From positions 1-22,330 of IMG/VR virus record IMGVR_UViG_3300025698_000063: a stretch of DNA of 22,330 bases; one strand, given 5' to 3'. Both the position numbers and the translations under genes were made by a program. Positions 7,676-13,419 of the stretch are shown in pieces. This DNA is from a virus. The first letter of the stretch is position 1, and every line of letters starts with the position of its first letter. The notes under the pieces were generated by a model that had not been told where the DNA came from, did not search any database, and worked only from the letters and a program-made list of their open reading frames with translations.

Positions 7676-8239
7676 TTAAAAGCCGAAGTTGTCGTCACTT
7701 GCGGCTGGAGCGGGAGCAGCGGCTGGAGCGGGTGCCGGTGCAGGCTTGTTGATCCACTTTGTTATGGTGAACCCCAGATCGTATGATGTGCCTTTGCCTA
7801 CAACCACTGGCGTGGAAGTCGTCACAGCCACAACAGGGATAAGACCCTGCGCGAACTCTGGGTGCTTTTCCGCTTCATTGTAGAGCTTGGCGATGAACTG
7901 GCCAGTGCCGTAGCTGTTGTTGGAAAACTGAGCGTTGGTGCCGTCAGATGTCCAGCAGTTTACGTCAAAACCCTGCTTATATGTCGGCTTGCCATCGACA
8001 TCCATCTCCTGTGGTTTTGGAGTTGACTGTGATGGTGATGGCCATTCCTGCCAATCGCGTTGACCGATTGCAATCTTGAGCCAGCCAAATTTGACGTTGG
8101 CAATATCCACTGCGAGGCCAGCCGTCATGTCTAGCGTCTTAGGATCGCCGCCATCGCTAAGCGTCCAGCGGTTTTGTGGTAAGTTGACGCGAATGTATGC
8201 GTTCGCGCTGTTGTTGTTGTCTCCGAAAGAAATGGGCAT
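7676..8239 (-). CDS. Probable phage single-stranded DNA-binding protein
   Basis: The 187-residue protein starts at 8239, with AGGAG six bases upstream. It has a beta-rich body (AYIRVNLPQNRWTLSD, FGWLKIAIG, IPVVAVTTSTPVVVG). A flexible Pro/Ala linker of repeated PAPA units precedes a short acidic, aromatic tip, SDDNFGF. That layout, DNA-binding body plus disordered linker plus acidic-hydrophobic tip, is the signature of bacterial and phage SSBs. The body itself lacks strong similarity to classic SSB that I can recognise. It lies between the exonuclease-like gene and the primase-helicase, as expected for a replication/recombination SSB. Confidence 0.75.
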   Translation of the reverse strand: MPISFGDNNNSANAYIRVNLPQNRWTLSDGGDPKTLDMTAGLAVDIANVKFGWLKIAIGQRDWQEWPSPSQSTPKPQEMDVDGKPTYKQGFDVNCWTSDGTNAQFSNNSYGTGQFIAKLYNEAEKHPEFAQGLIPVVAVTTSTPVVVGKGTSYDLGFTITKWINKPAPAPAPAAAPAPAASDDNFGF

Positions 8240-8273
8240 GTGTGTCTCCTTGACGTGTGTGCCTGTGTTTAAG

Positions 8274-9065
8274 TCAGTCTTGCGTATGCTCGAATGACCA
8301 GCTTGGTATTTGGAGCGTCTGGAGTTCGCCGTAGCCGTAGTCCCAGACGTCCGTTTTACGCGCTGTAGAATATTTCTCCAGTGCGTATCTCGTTGCGGCT
8401 TCACCTTCTTTAAGTGAACGCCAATCTAATTCGTAAACGCCAACGTGGTGTGGCGCTTCTTTGCCAACAGATATGAATATAAACCTGTCGATCTCATAAC
8501 CTTCCAGAGCCATGACCCTGCGATAGAAGGCATCCTGTATGTGATAGCCAAACTGAGCGCATTGCCGACTGAAGCCAGCGGGATCAGGCGAGATTGTCGT
8601 TTTCAGATCTATCAGCGCGGCAATATCACGACGCCATCCATCTGGGCGCGCCCGCAAATCTACACCGTATATCTCATCCTTTGCAAATACGCTTGCCTCA
8701 CACACAAGATCTCCACCTAGAAGGCTGGCCGCTGCCTTGTTCGATCGCACGGCGGTAGCCATGCCCTCTGCGAGCTTATAGTCCGCCTCGGTCAGTAGCA
8801 GCGCGCCACTTTCCTCTGCCTCCTCTTTCAGCTCGGACCATGCCTTGCCGCGACGTGTCTCTGGACCGCACCACACTGTAGACGCCAGCGCCGGTTCGAA
8901 TACCAGCGTGTGCGCAGCGGTTCCAACATCAAAAGCGTTGCTGTGTTTGCGCACGCCATATTTAAAGTCGGACAATGATTTCTGCGCGATCGTCTTAGCG
9001 CCAGACGCGCTGAGAGCGTCCATATCGTGGTATTCTTCGTTGGTCATTGAGAAACTGATGCTCAT
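8274..9065 (-). CDS. RecE / lambda-exonuclease-like PD-(D/E)XK nuclease
   Basis: The protein (263 residues) probably resects DNA ends for recombination. It shows the exonuclease VIII/PDDEXK order: GTAAHTLVF (H52), LRARPDGWRRD (D142), ALIDLKTT (D153, K155) and QFGYHIQDAFYRR (171-183), the Q-x-x-x-Y helix. The N-terminal segment YHDMDALSASGAKTI resembles the start of DUF3799/RecE C-terminal domains. The ATG at 9065 overlaps the upstream nuclease stop as ATGA and has GGGAG eight bases before it. With the downstream SSB-like gene it could form a phage recombination pair, although no annealing protein (Beta, RecT or Erf) is recognised nearby. Confidence 0.88.
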   Translation of the reverse strand: MSISFSMTNEEYHDMDALSASGAKTIAQKSLSDFKYGVRKHSNAFDVGTAAHTLVFEPALASTVWCGPETRRGKAWSELKEEAEESGALLLTEADYKLAEGMATAVRSNKAAASLLGGDLVCEASVFAKDEIYGVDLRARPDGWRRDIAALIDLKTTISPDPAGFSRQCAQFGYHIQDAFYRRVMALEGYEIDRFIFISVGKEAPHHVGVYELDWRSLKEGEAATRYALEKYSTARKTDVWDYGYGELQTLQIPSWSFEHTQD

Positions 9066-9448
9066 GACATTAACTCCCTAACTATAAAACAGAACGTCTC
9101 CAGATCTGTTTCAATTTTACCTTCACCACCGGCCATTACTGCCGATAATGGTATGACCACGCGGTCAGCCTTGCGGTCGTATTTATAGATCAGGCAGGGG
9201 ATCTTGCCCTCACGCTTTGACGCAACCAGAACCTGCCCCCACCACGCCGGAGATCCACCGATGGCCCCGTCTTTGTATCGTTTGAGTTCCAAAGTAAAGG
9301 GAAAGTTACTATTATCTGGTATCAGATCTGCGTATCCGCCTGTTCTATATTGCTCCAGATCTCTCTTAAAGCTGATACCCAAATCGAGGAATAGCTTCTG
9401 AGCAATCTGGCGTTCGTATGCAGCACCCTTATTTCTACCGTTAACCAT
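9062..9448 (-). CDS. Hjc-like PD-(D/E)XK nuclease / Holliday junction resolvase candidate
   Basis: This 128-residue protein has the compact layout of archaeal Hjc and phage resolvase-like nucleases: NKGAAYERQIAQKL (E12), then RTGGYADLIPD (D41), then FTLELKRYKDG (E54 and K56), followed by a WWGQVLVASKREGK helix and a strand IPCLIYKYDR. Length and motif spacing fit. It would resolve branched DNA before packaging or act in recombination. The start at 9448 has GGGAG six bases upstream, and its end overlaps the RecE-like gene. Nuclease fold is fairly sure; substrate is inferred. Confidence 0.85.
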   Translation of the reverse strand: MVNGRNKGAAYERQIAQKLFLDLGISFKRDLEQYRTGGYADLIPDNSNFPFTLELKRYKDGAIGGSPAWWGQVLVASKREGKIPCLIYKYDRKADRVVIPLSAVMAGGEGKIETDLETFCFIVRELMS

Positions 9449-9468
9449 TTTAATCTCCCGATGAACGC

Positions 9469-9621
9469 TCAGACTTCTTCTTTAGCCTCTTTGAGCATCT
9501 TAATGATGGCCAACTCTGTCAGAACCGCCATGCTCATACGCTTCTTTTTCGATAAAGTTCTAAGCTCCGCGATTACGTCAACACGTATGCGCGCTCCGAG
9601 CTGTCTTGTTTCAATTTTCAT
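9469..9621 (-). CDS. Small ribbon-helix-helix protein (RHH-1)
   Basis: This 50-residue protein has an N-terminal strand (ETRQLGARIRVDV) and two helices (AELRTLSKKKR; SMAVLTELAIIKMLKEAKE), the shape of an Arc/MetJ/CopG-type DNA-binding protein. GGAGG lies five bases before the ATG at 9621, a strong ribosome site. It is the first gene behind a candidate promoter at 9645-9673 and is probably a dimeric transcription regulator of this or the divergent promoter. Confidence 0.8.
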   Translation of the reverse strand: MKIETRQLGARIRVDVIAELRTLSKKKRMSMAVLTELAIIKMLKEAKEEV

Positions 9622-9644
9622 GATAACCTCCAATATGTTTGCAC

Positions 9645-9673
9645 ACTGTACGCTCTGCGGTATTTTTGCGCAA
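9645..9673 (-). promoter_or_regulatory. Candidate leftward promoter before RHH-1
   Basis: On the minus strand, TTGCGC (9673-9668) and TACAGT (9650-9645) are spaced 17 bp apart. Both are 4/6 matches to sigma-70 elements. The -35 lies in TTGCGCAAGCATG (9666-9678 on the plus strand), which recurs with one change at 9916-9928 at the next leftward promoter. Confidence 0.45.
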
Positions 9674-9708
9674 GCATGAAGCTACCCTTAAATTGTGGAC
9701 GCTTGCCA

Positions 9709-9867
9709 TTAGTCCGCACGCGGCTGTTCAGAGTGATAGCCTGACGCTGACGCATCAGAGATCGCCAGCATTCTCATATAGGCTGCAACAGTCAGCCCCT
9801 TTGATTTCGCTGACAGCTTTACAACTTCGTAAGTTGCTTCGTCCATTTGGATTTGTACGTTCTTCAT
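9709..9867 (-). CDS. Small ribbon-helix-helix protein (RHH-2)
   Basis: The 52-residue protein MKNVQIQMDEATYEVVKLSA... has a leading strand followed by two helices (DEATYEVVKLSAKSKG; TVAAYMRMLAISDA), a typical RHH repressor plan. The start at 9867 has AAGGAG ten bases upstream; longer frames starting at 9900 or 9927 have no SD site and would run into the promoter. It is the first gene left of the divergent control region, which contains palindromes suited to a dimeric RHH repressor, so autoregulation is likely. Confidence 0.8.
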   Translation of the reverse strand: MKNVQIQMDEATYEVVKLSAKSKGLTVAAYMRMLAISDASASGYHSEQPRAD

Positions 9868-9895
9868 CTTGTTAGGTCTCCTTTTCCCTCTGCGC

Positions 9896-9923
9896 ACCAT
9901 ATCAATGGAAAAACATTGCACAA
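9896..9923 (-). promoter_or_regulatory. Candidate leftward promoter before RHH-2
   Basis: On the minus strand, TTGTGC (9923-9918) and TATGGT (9901-9896) lie 16 bp apart. The -35 falls inside the palindrome at 9909-9933, so a repressor bound there would block it. It would drive RHH-2 and possibly the replication genes beyond. Confidence 0.5.
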
Positions 9924-9933
9924 GCATGTTTTT
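9909..9933. promoter_or_regulatory. Palindromic operator candidate in divergent control region
   Basis: AAAAACAT (9909-9916) and ATGTTTTT (9926-9933) form an inverted repeat that extends inward as TTGC/GCA with one extra base. A second dyad, CAATG/CATTG (9903-9907/9914-9918), overlaps it. They cover the leftward -35 and sit beside the rightward promoter, a good place for an RHH or HTH regulator. Confidence 0.55.
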
Positions 9934-9937
9934 TTAA

Positions 9938-9966
9938 TTGACGCGCATTTGTTTTGCCGTTAGTTA
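9938..9966 (+). promoter_or_regulatory. Candidate rightward promoter for the 10009-13727 operon
   Basis: TTGACG (9938-9943) is a 5/6 match to the -35 consensus. At 17 bp the -10 would be TAGTTA, a weak match; TATGTA lies slightly further on. The sequence GTTTTGCC followed by TATGTAT (9951-9971) recurs upstream of the other rightward gene (15745-15759). Promoter activity is likely, but the exact -10 is uncertain. Confidence 0.4.
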
Positions 9967-10008
9967 TGTATGTAAGGGTAATGAAGCCCACCAATCGGGA
10001 GAACGACA

Positions 10009-10191
10009 ATGACATTTGATCAAGTTAAAGCAGAATACCTTAACGAGAGCTTTGAGTTCGCAATGGCTACAGAGGCGCAGGTTGATAAACTTTCAGAATG
10101 GCTAAACGCAAGCGATCGCCATAACGCGGCACATATGCGCTGGGACGATTATCAAGAAGAATTGCGCGGACTAGCAGCCGAGTTCTATTAA
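10009..10191 (+). CDS. Small acidic protein of unknown function, first gene of rightward operon
   Basis: The 60-residue acidic, helical protein starts MTFDQVKAEYLNESF and ends ELRGLAAEFY. It has no cysteine, signal peptide or membrane segment, and I do not recognise it. GGGAG seven bases before the ATG supports translation. As the first gene after the divergent promoter it would be made early and abundantly. Confidence 0.75.
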   Translation: MTFDQVKAEYLNESFEFAMATEAQVDKLSEWLNASDRHNAAHMRWDDYQEELRGLAAEFY

Positions 10192-10238
10192 TCAAACGGT
10201 GGCCACGCGCCCCCAAACAAACTAAACAAGGAAAACCC

Positions 10239-10325
10239 ATGAACAATCTTATCGAACGCACCGCCGAATTTGTATTCTTGATCGCCTTGCTGGCCATCCC
10301 AATGTTTTTCTCAGGAGGCTTTTAA
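10239..10325 (+). CDS. 28-residue single-span membrane peptide
   Basis: The short frame MNNLIERTAEFVFLIALLAI... ends in PMFFSGGF, with one hydrophobic span over most of its length. AAGGA lies six bases before the ATG. Its last codons contain AGGAGG, which serves as the ribosome site for the cell wall hydrolase two bases downstream, so the two are probably translationally coupled. A small membrane protein before a wall hydrolase could be a holin-like or export helper, or a leader peptide. Too short for a similarity-based assignment. Confidence 0.6.
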   Translation: MNNLIERTAEFVFLIALLAIPMFFSGGF

Positions 10326-10326
10326 T

Positions 10327-10767
10327 ATGCTTGCTTCAATATGCCTTGCAATGGCTGTTTACTATGAAGCCCGCTCAGAGCCGCTTGACGGCCAGCGTGC
10401 CGTCGCAGATGTCGTCTTGGCTCGCACATACCATCCATCATACCCAGACACGGTTTGCGAAGTCGTCGCTGAAGACCGTGGCAGCAAGGACTGGGACTGC
10501 CAGTTTAGCTTCATGTGTGACGGCCTTCCAGAGCGCCCTACAGGCGCTGCATGGGCCACTGCGCAGGCCGTAGCAGCCAAGGCAATCGCTGAACCAGCCA
10601 TTGTTCACGCCACGCATTACCACACGGTAAATGTGAAGCCTATCTGGCGGAACGATTTGACCGTAGTCGGTAAAATCGGCTCTCATATTTTCTATTCAGA
10701 TGGCAGTTGCCACTTGCCAACGTGTTCACTGCGCCCCGTGGCGCGACCAGAAGGAGAAGCAGAATGA
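10327..10767 (+). CDS. SleB-like cell wall hydrolase
   Basis: This 146-residue protein fits the Hydrolase_2 (SleB catalytic) family, which cuts peptidoglycan glycan strands. AMAVYYEARSEPLDGQRAVA carries the catalytic Glu (E14), followed by VLARTYHPSYPDTVCEVV, CQFSFMCDG, HATHYHTVNVKPIW and KIGSHIFY, all conserved blocks of the family. It starts almost at the domain border, with a short hydrophobic N-terminus that might act as a weak export signal. AGGAGG lies eight bases upstream. It is unusual to find it among small regulatory genes rather than in the lysis cassette at 14108-15656. Its C-terminal 89 residues are duplicated in the gene at 11382. Confidence 0.88.
   Translation: MLASICLAMAVYYEARSEPLDGQRAVADVVLARTYHPSYPDTVCEVVAEDRGSKDWDCQFSFMCDGLPERPTGAAWATAQAVAAKAIAEPAIVHATHYHTVNVKPIWRNDLTVVGKIGSHIFYSDGSCHLPTCSLRPVARPEGEAE
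10498..10763 (+). repeat. Duplicated segment, copy A (SleB C-terminal half)
   Basis: Codons 58-146 of the hydrolase align with codons 140-231 of the gene at 11382: CQFSF-CDG, AAW-TAQ, YHT--V-P-W, IG-HIFY-DG, then CSLRP-ARP. Some DNA blocks are still identical, for example TGCCAGTTTAGCTTC and TGTTCACTGCGCCCC. The copies have diverged to roughly half identical residues, judged by eye. Confidence 0.8.
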
Positions 10768-10931
10768 TTGACGAAGGCTTCACTGAAATGGCCGCACCCA
10801 CGCTGTCTTACGACCCCAGCAAGGATGGCGTTTGGATAGGAGATAGCACTGGGCCAGTCTTCTTTTTGCCCCGCAGTCTTGTTGTTGAGATGGTTGGGGT
10901 GCTGGCGGGTAAGGAGAAACAGAATGACTGA
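10764..10931 (+). CDS. Small protein of unknown function
   Basis: A 55-residue protein, MIDEGFTEMAAPTLSYDPSK..., with a beta-rich centre (GVWIGDSTGPVFFL) and a helical end. Its ATG overlaps the hydrolase stop as ATGA and is preceded by AAGGAG with seven bases between. An ATG 57 bases earlier in this frame lies inside the hydrolase and lacks an SD site. Function unknown. Confidence 0.75.
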   Translation: MIDEGFTEMAAPTLSYDPSKDGVWIGDSTGPVFFLPRSLVVEMVGVLAGKEKQND

Positions 10932-11382
10932 CGGAAACATACACGAAAACAACAGACGCCTCGACGACCGTGAAGACTTTGACGCACTGCAAGAAGTCAC
11001 TGCCGAGCTTGATCGGGCAGAGGCTCGGATTGAGCAGCTTGAGGCTGAGCTTTCAGAACAAGTCGGATGGGTAAGGCATATGGCTGAGGACCTTATTGCA
11101 GCAGAGGCCAAGCTGGCGAAGGAGGCGGCTGTAGAGGCAATCGTTGTGGATGACACATGCATGAGGTCCCGCACCACCCTCGCAGAAATAAAGGGAGAAA
11201 CAGAAATGACCAAACAACAAGAACTCGACGACCTCAAGGACGCAGTGGCAAGCTGGCGCAAGCAGCGCGATGCGCTGGCGGCTAAGTATCAAGGCGTCCG
11301 CCCGTCATATGTCAGCACCGATCTGGCGATACTGGAAGAGCGCATTCAGCGCTATGTGGCACAGATTAAGGAGATGGAATAA
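10924..11382 (+). CDS. Coiled-coil protein with an internal in-frame start
   Basis: The 152-residue protein has a long heptad-patterned helix from about residue 12 to 65 (DALQEVTAELDRAEARIEQL and onward), then a linker (TTLAEIKGETE) and a second helical domain starting MTKQQELDDLKD. The start has AAGGAG seven bases upstream and overlaps the previous gene by 8 bp. Before the second domain, a ribosome-site leader nearly identical to the one at the gene start (AGGGAGAAACAGAAATG at 11192-11208) could start a 58-residue product from 11206. The gene may be two former genes joined in frame, or encode two products. Biochemical role unknown. Confidence 0.75.
   Translation: MTDGNIHENNRRLDDREDFDALQEVTAELDRAEARIEQLEAELSEQVGWVRHMAEDLIAAEAKLAKEAAVEAIVVDDTCMRSRTTLAEIKGETEMTKQQELDDLKDAVASWRKQRDALAAKYQGVRPSYVSTDLAILEERIQRYVAQIKEME
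11191..11208 (+). promoter_or_regulatory. Internal ribosome-binding site and start inside the coiled-coil gene
   Basis: AAGGGAGAAACAGAAATG copies the leaders AAGGAGAAGCAGAATG (10751-10766) and AAGGAGAAACAGAATG (10911-10926), which begin real genes nearby. It is in frame with the coiled-coil gene and would give a 58-residue C-terminal protein (11206-11382). Confidence 0.5.
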
Positions 11383-12077
11383 TGACAAGTGAAGAAATAA
11401 TAGAGGCACTGCGTAAAGCCTCAAGGATTGGCCTCACAGCAGCACAGGCCGCTGAGATGATTGGCATCGCCGCAAACACTGCCCGCCGAAGGGCAAAGGC
11501 GGCGGGGTTTCAGTTTGTGAACGCGCGCCGAGTTTTGAACCAAGCAATTCGAGACGAGCAGATTGTGACCAAGAAAAAAGTCGAAGCCAAAAAGGCGGCA
11601 CAGACGTATCAAAAGCGAATTGATGACATCAAGAAAAAAGCCGCTGGGATAAAATGTCCGATTGAGCGCAAGGAGATGATTTATGGCGCGGCGCTCTTGG
11701 CCTTTGAGAGACGGCAACATGATGACGACAAGCGCCCAAAACCGCCCTGCGATGTGGTTAAGCAGCCAAGTCGCCGCCCAGTGACGCGCCCAGCCGCTTG
11801 CCAGTTTAGCTTCTGGTGCGACGGCAAAGACGACACGCCCCACGACAAGGCAGCGTGGCAGACAGCCCAGCAGATCGCCGCACAGGCGCTCTCAGGCGAT
11901 ACTCTGGGGCATGGAGCCGCCTACTATCACACGACCGAGGTGTCGCCTGTGTGGGCCAGCAGCCTTGAGCATGTCGGCCTGATCGGCGGTCACATATTTT
12001 ACACTGACGGAAAGTGCCTTCTGGCGCTGGGCTGTTCACTGCGCCCCAAAGCGCGACCACAGGGAGACGTGTTATGA
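11382..12077 (+). CDS. Chimera: HTH protein fused to the C-terminal half of a SleB-like hydrolase
   Basis: This 231-residue protein joins two unrelated parts. Residues 1-60 contain a DNA-binding HTH (GLTAAQAAEMIGIAANTARR, followed by RAKAAGF). Residues 61-138 are a Lys/Arg-rich helical and then Pro-rich linker. Residues 140-231 match the C-terminal half of the upstream hydrolase (CQFSFWCDG, AAYYHTTEVSPVW, LIGGHIFYTDG, CSLRPKARP). The part carrying the catalytic Glu (YYEAR) is absent, so wall hydrolysis is unlikely unless it pairs with the full enzyme. The ATG overlaps the previous stop (TAATG) and has AAGGAG eight bases upstream. The fusion is in frame and intact, so it may have been kept for a new role. 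Confidence 0.85.
   Translation: MTSEEIIEALRKASRIGLTAAQAAEMIGIAANTARRRAKAAGFQFVNARRVLNQAIRDEQIVTKKKVEAKKAAQTYQKRIDDIKKKAAGIKCPIERKEMIYGAALLAFERRQHDDDKRPKPPCDVVKQPSRRPVTRPAACQFSFWCDGKDDTPHDKAAWQTAQQIAAQALSGDTLGHGAAYYHTTEVSPVWASSLEHVGLIGGHIFYTDGKCLLALGCSLRPKARPQGDVL
11799..12073 (+). repeat. Duplicated segment, copy B (fused to HTH gene)
   Basis: This is the second copy of the hydrolase C-terminal half (copy A at 10498-10763), 1.3 kb downstream in the same orientation. It starts at the CQFSF block and runs to the ARP-x-G end, stopping almost exactly where copy A's reading frame stops. Recombination of related phage genes or a local duplication could both explain it. Confidence 0.8.
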
Positions 12078-12226
12078 TTGAGTGTGAACAATGCAACGGT
12101 GCTGGCGAGTGTGAGGTTAATTATTACATGCCGCATTACAGTGCCTGAGATGTCGGGTTTATTGAAACGAAAATTGAGGAATGTGACTGGTGCGGTGGCA
12201 CTGGTGAAGTTGAGGAGGACGAATAA
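12074..12226 (+). pseudogene. Double CxxCxGxG zinc-knuckle protein interrupted by in-frame TGA
   Basis: From the ATG at 12074 (ATGA overlap with the chimera's stop) the frame encodes MIECEQCNGAGECEV...PHYSA and then meets TGA at 12146-12148. The same frame continues DVGFIETKIEECDWCGGTGE to a TAA at 12224-12226, whose last base is the A of the next ATG. Both halves carry one DnaJ-type CxxCxGxG motif, and the 50 codons fill the gap exactly. It is therefore one gene with a nonsense codon: a recent mutation (for example CGA to TGA), a sequencing error or a readthrough site. If translation stops, the first 24 residues keep a single motif. In other phages such tiny proteins have unknown roles. Confidence 0.7.
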
Positions 12227-12861
12227 TGGTTAATATAATCGGAACAATCGGAGAATTTAGAAGTGTCAGACGCAACAATAATAACGCAGCGCCTACTGAG
12301 GTTGAATGCCGTAATGCTGGAGCAGTCGGAGAAAGCGGACAGACCAAACCTGCGCCAGCAACTGCAAGCCTAGCAAGCATTGATGGAGATGCTAGAACGC
12401 TCCCTCCAGCGGTGACAGATGCGGAGAAAGCTGAGGAAAGGCTTGGTATAGCTATGCTGCGCGAGGCTTTAAATGATCCGTTGATACCAAACCCCGAAAA
12501 GTGGCGTAAGGCGACGGCGTTTGCTCAAGCGAAGCGTTTGCAACTCACAAAAGAGCGTCGTGAGCGTGTTAAGAAATACGCAGAAGAGGGTATAATGACA
12601 ATCTCGGAAGTTGCCAATATTGAGGGCGTCGTTCCAACCACTATTCGCCAAGATTGTCAGCTCTTAGGCGTGCGACTTCATGCCAGCCAGATCAAGGTGT
12701 CGCCGTACCAAGGCGAAATATCGGATCGACGCGACAAACTTGAGGAAATGGCACTAACGGGAATGACACGCGCTGCGGCTGCTGTTGAACTAGGCGTGTC
12801 CGAAGGTACGGTGCGACGCGACCTGCTAGTGGCACGTATTAAATGGAAGGGAAAAGACTAA
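12226..12861 (+). CDS. Protein with two HTH motifs, probable DNA-binding regulator
   Basis: The 211-residue protein has a disordered N-terminus (about 1-65, Asn/Ala/Pro-rich), a helical middle and two HTH-like segments: TISEVANIEGVVPTTIRQDC (125-144) and MTRAAAAVELGVSEGTVRRD (180-199). GAGGAGG seven bases before the ATG gives a strong site, and the start overlaps the upstream TAA. It may control phage genes from the divergent region or mark replication sites. No close family is recognised. Confidence 0.78.
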   Translation: MVNIIGTIGEFRSVRRNNNNAAPTEVECRNAGAVGESGQTKPAPATASLASIDGDARTLPPAVTDAEKAEERLGIAMLREALNDPLIPNPEKWRKATAFAQAKRLQLTKERRERVKKYAEEGIMTISEVANIEGVVPTTIRQDCQLLGVRLHASQIKVSPYQGEISDRRDKLEEMALTGMTRAAAAVELGVSEGTVRRDLLVARIKWKGKD

Positions 12862-13058
12862 TGTCGGACAGGCGCATATTGATGCTAGAAAATAATCTCA
12901 ACGAAGCAAGGACACTTATTAGCGGTTTGCAGAGCAAGGTCGCACGCCAGCGCGAGGACGTGACACGTTTGCGCAATCGCGTAGACACGCTGATGCTGGA
13001 TAAAAAAGAAATCACAAAAAATCTCAACGAGCTACGGGAGGCGAATGATGGCCGATAA
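12861..13058 (+). CDS. Small coiled-coil protein of unknown function
   Basis: The 65-residue, almost entirely helical protein begins MSDRRILMLENNLNEARTLI and continues with a leucine/valine heptad pattern (VTRLRNRVDTLMLDKKEITK). It overlaps its neighbours at both ends (TAATG at the start, 14 bp at the end). It probably oligomerises; no function can be given. Confidence 0.7.
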   Translation: MSDRRILMLENNLNEARTLISGLQSKVARQREDVTRLRNRVDTLMLDKKEITKNLNELREANDGR

Positions 13059-13419
13059 CAAACGTCATCCTATCAAGGAGCAAACCAAGCAAATCTGGCG
13101 AATGTCAAACGAGGGCATGTCTGGTAGGAATATCACTAAAGCCCTCGGTCTAAATCGCGGCGTTGTCAGTGGTGCCATCAATCGCGGGCGTAAATCAGGA
13201 CACTGCAATAAGAAGGTCCGCACAAAGACTACCGCTCACAACGAAAGCCCACTGACTTATGGTTATATTGGCCAAGTCATTGATGCGCTATCTCTGGAGC
13301 AGCTTGACTGGCTGTTTGTTGAAAGCGAGGCTGTCGGGTGTAGTACCACCGCAGAATTTATTGCAGAGTTGGTGCGAGACGCACACGCGGAAGCAATGGC
13401 AAGGGAAACCAACCAATGA
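13048..13419 (+). CDS. GcrA-like HTH protein
   Basis: This 123-residue protein has, near residues 13-48, IWRMSNEGMSGRNITKALG followed by LNRGVVSGAINRGRKSG. This resembles the N-terminal HTH of GcrA, the alphaproteobacterial cell-cycle regulator (W-x-EG-S-x-x-I-x-x-x-LG-x-R-x-x-V-x-G). The C-terminal half is helical (SLEQLDWLFVESEAVG) and not recognised. GGGAGG is better spaced for the second of two adjacent ATGs (13048) than the first (13045). If truly GcrA-like it could mimic or compete with the host regulator; that is speculative. Confidence 0.75.
   Translation: MADNKRHPIKEQTKQIWRMSNEGMSGRNITKALGLNRGVVSGAINRGRKSGHCNKKVRTKTTAHNESPLTYGYIGQVIDALSLEQLDWLFVESEAVGCSTTAEFIAELVRDAHAEAMARETNQ

Noticed and set aside
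12146-12148. TGA read as tryptophan through an altered genetic code
   Set aside because: Many other genes in the window end in TGA, including all ATGA overlaps, so TGA is a normal stop here.
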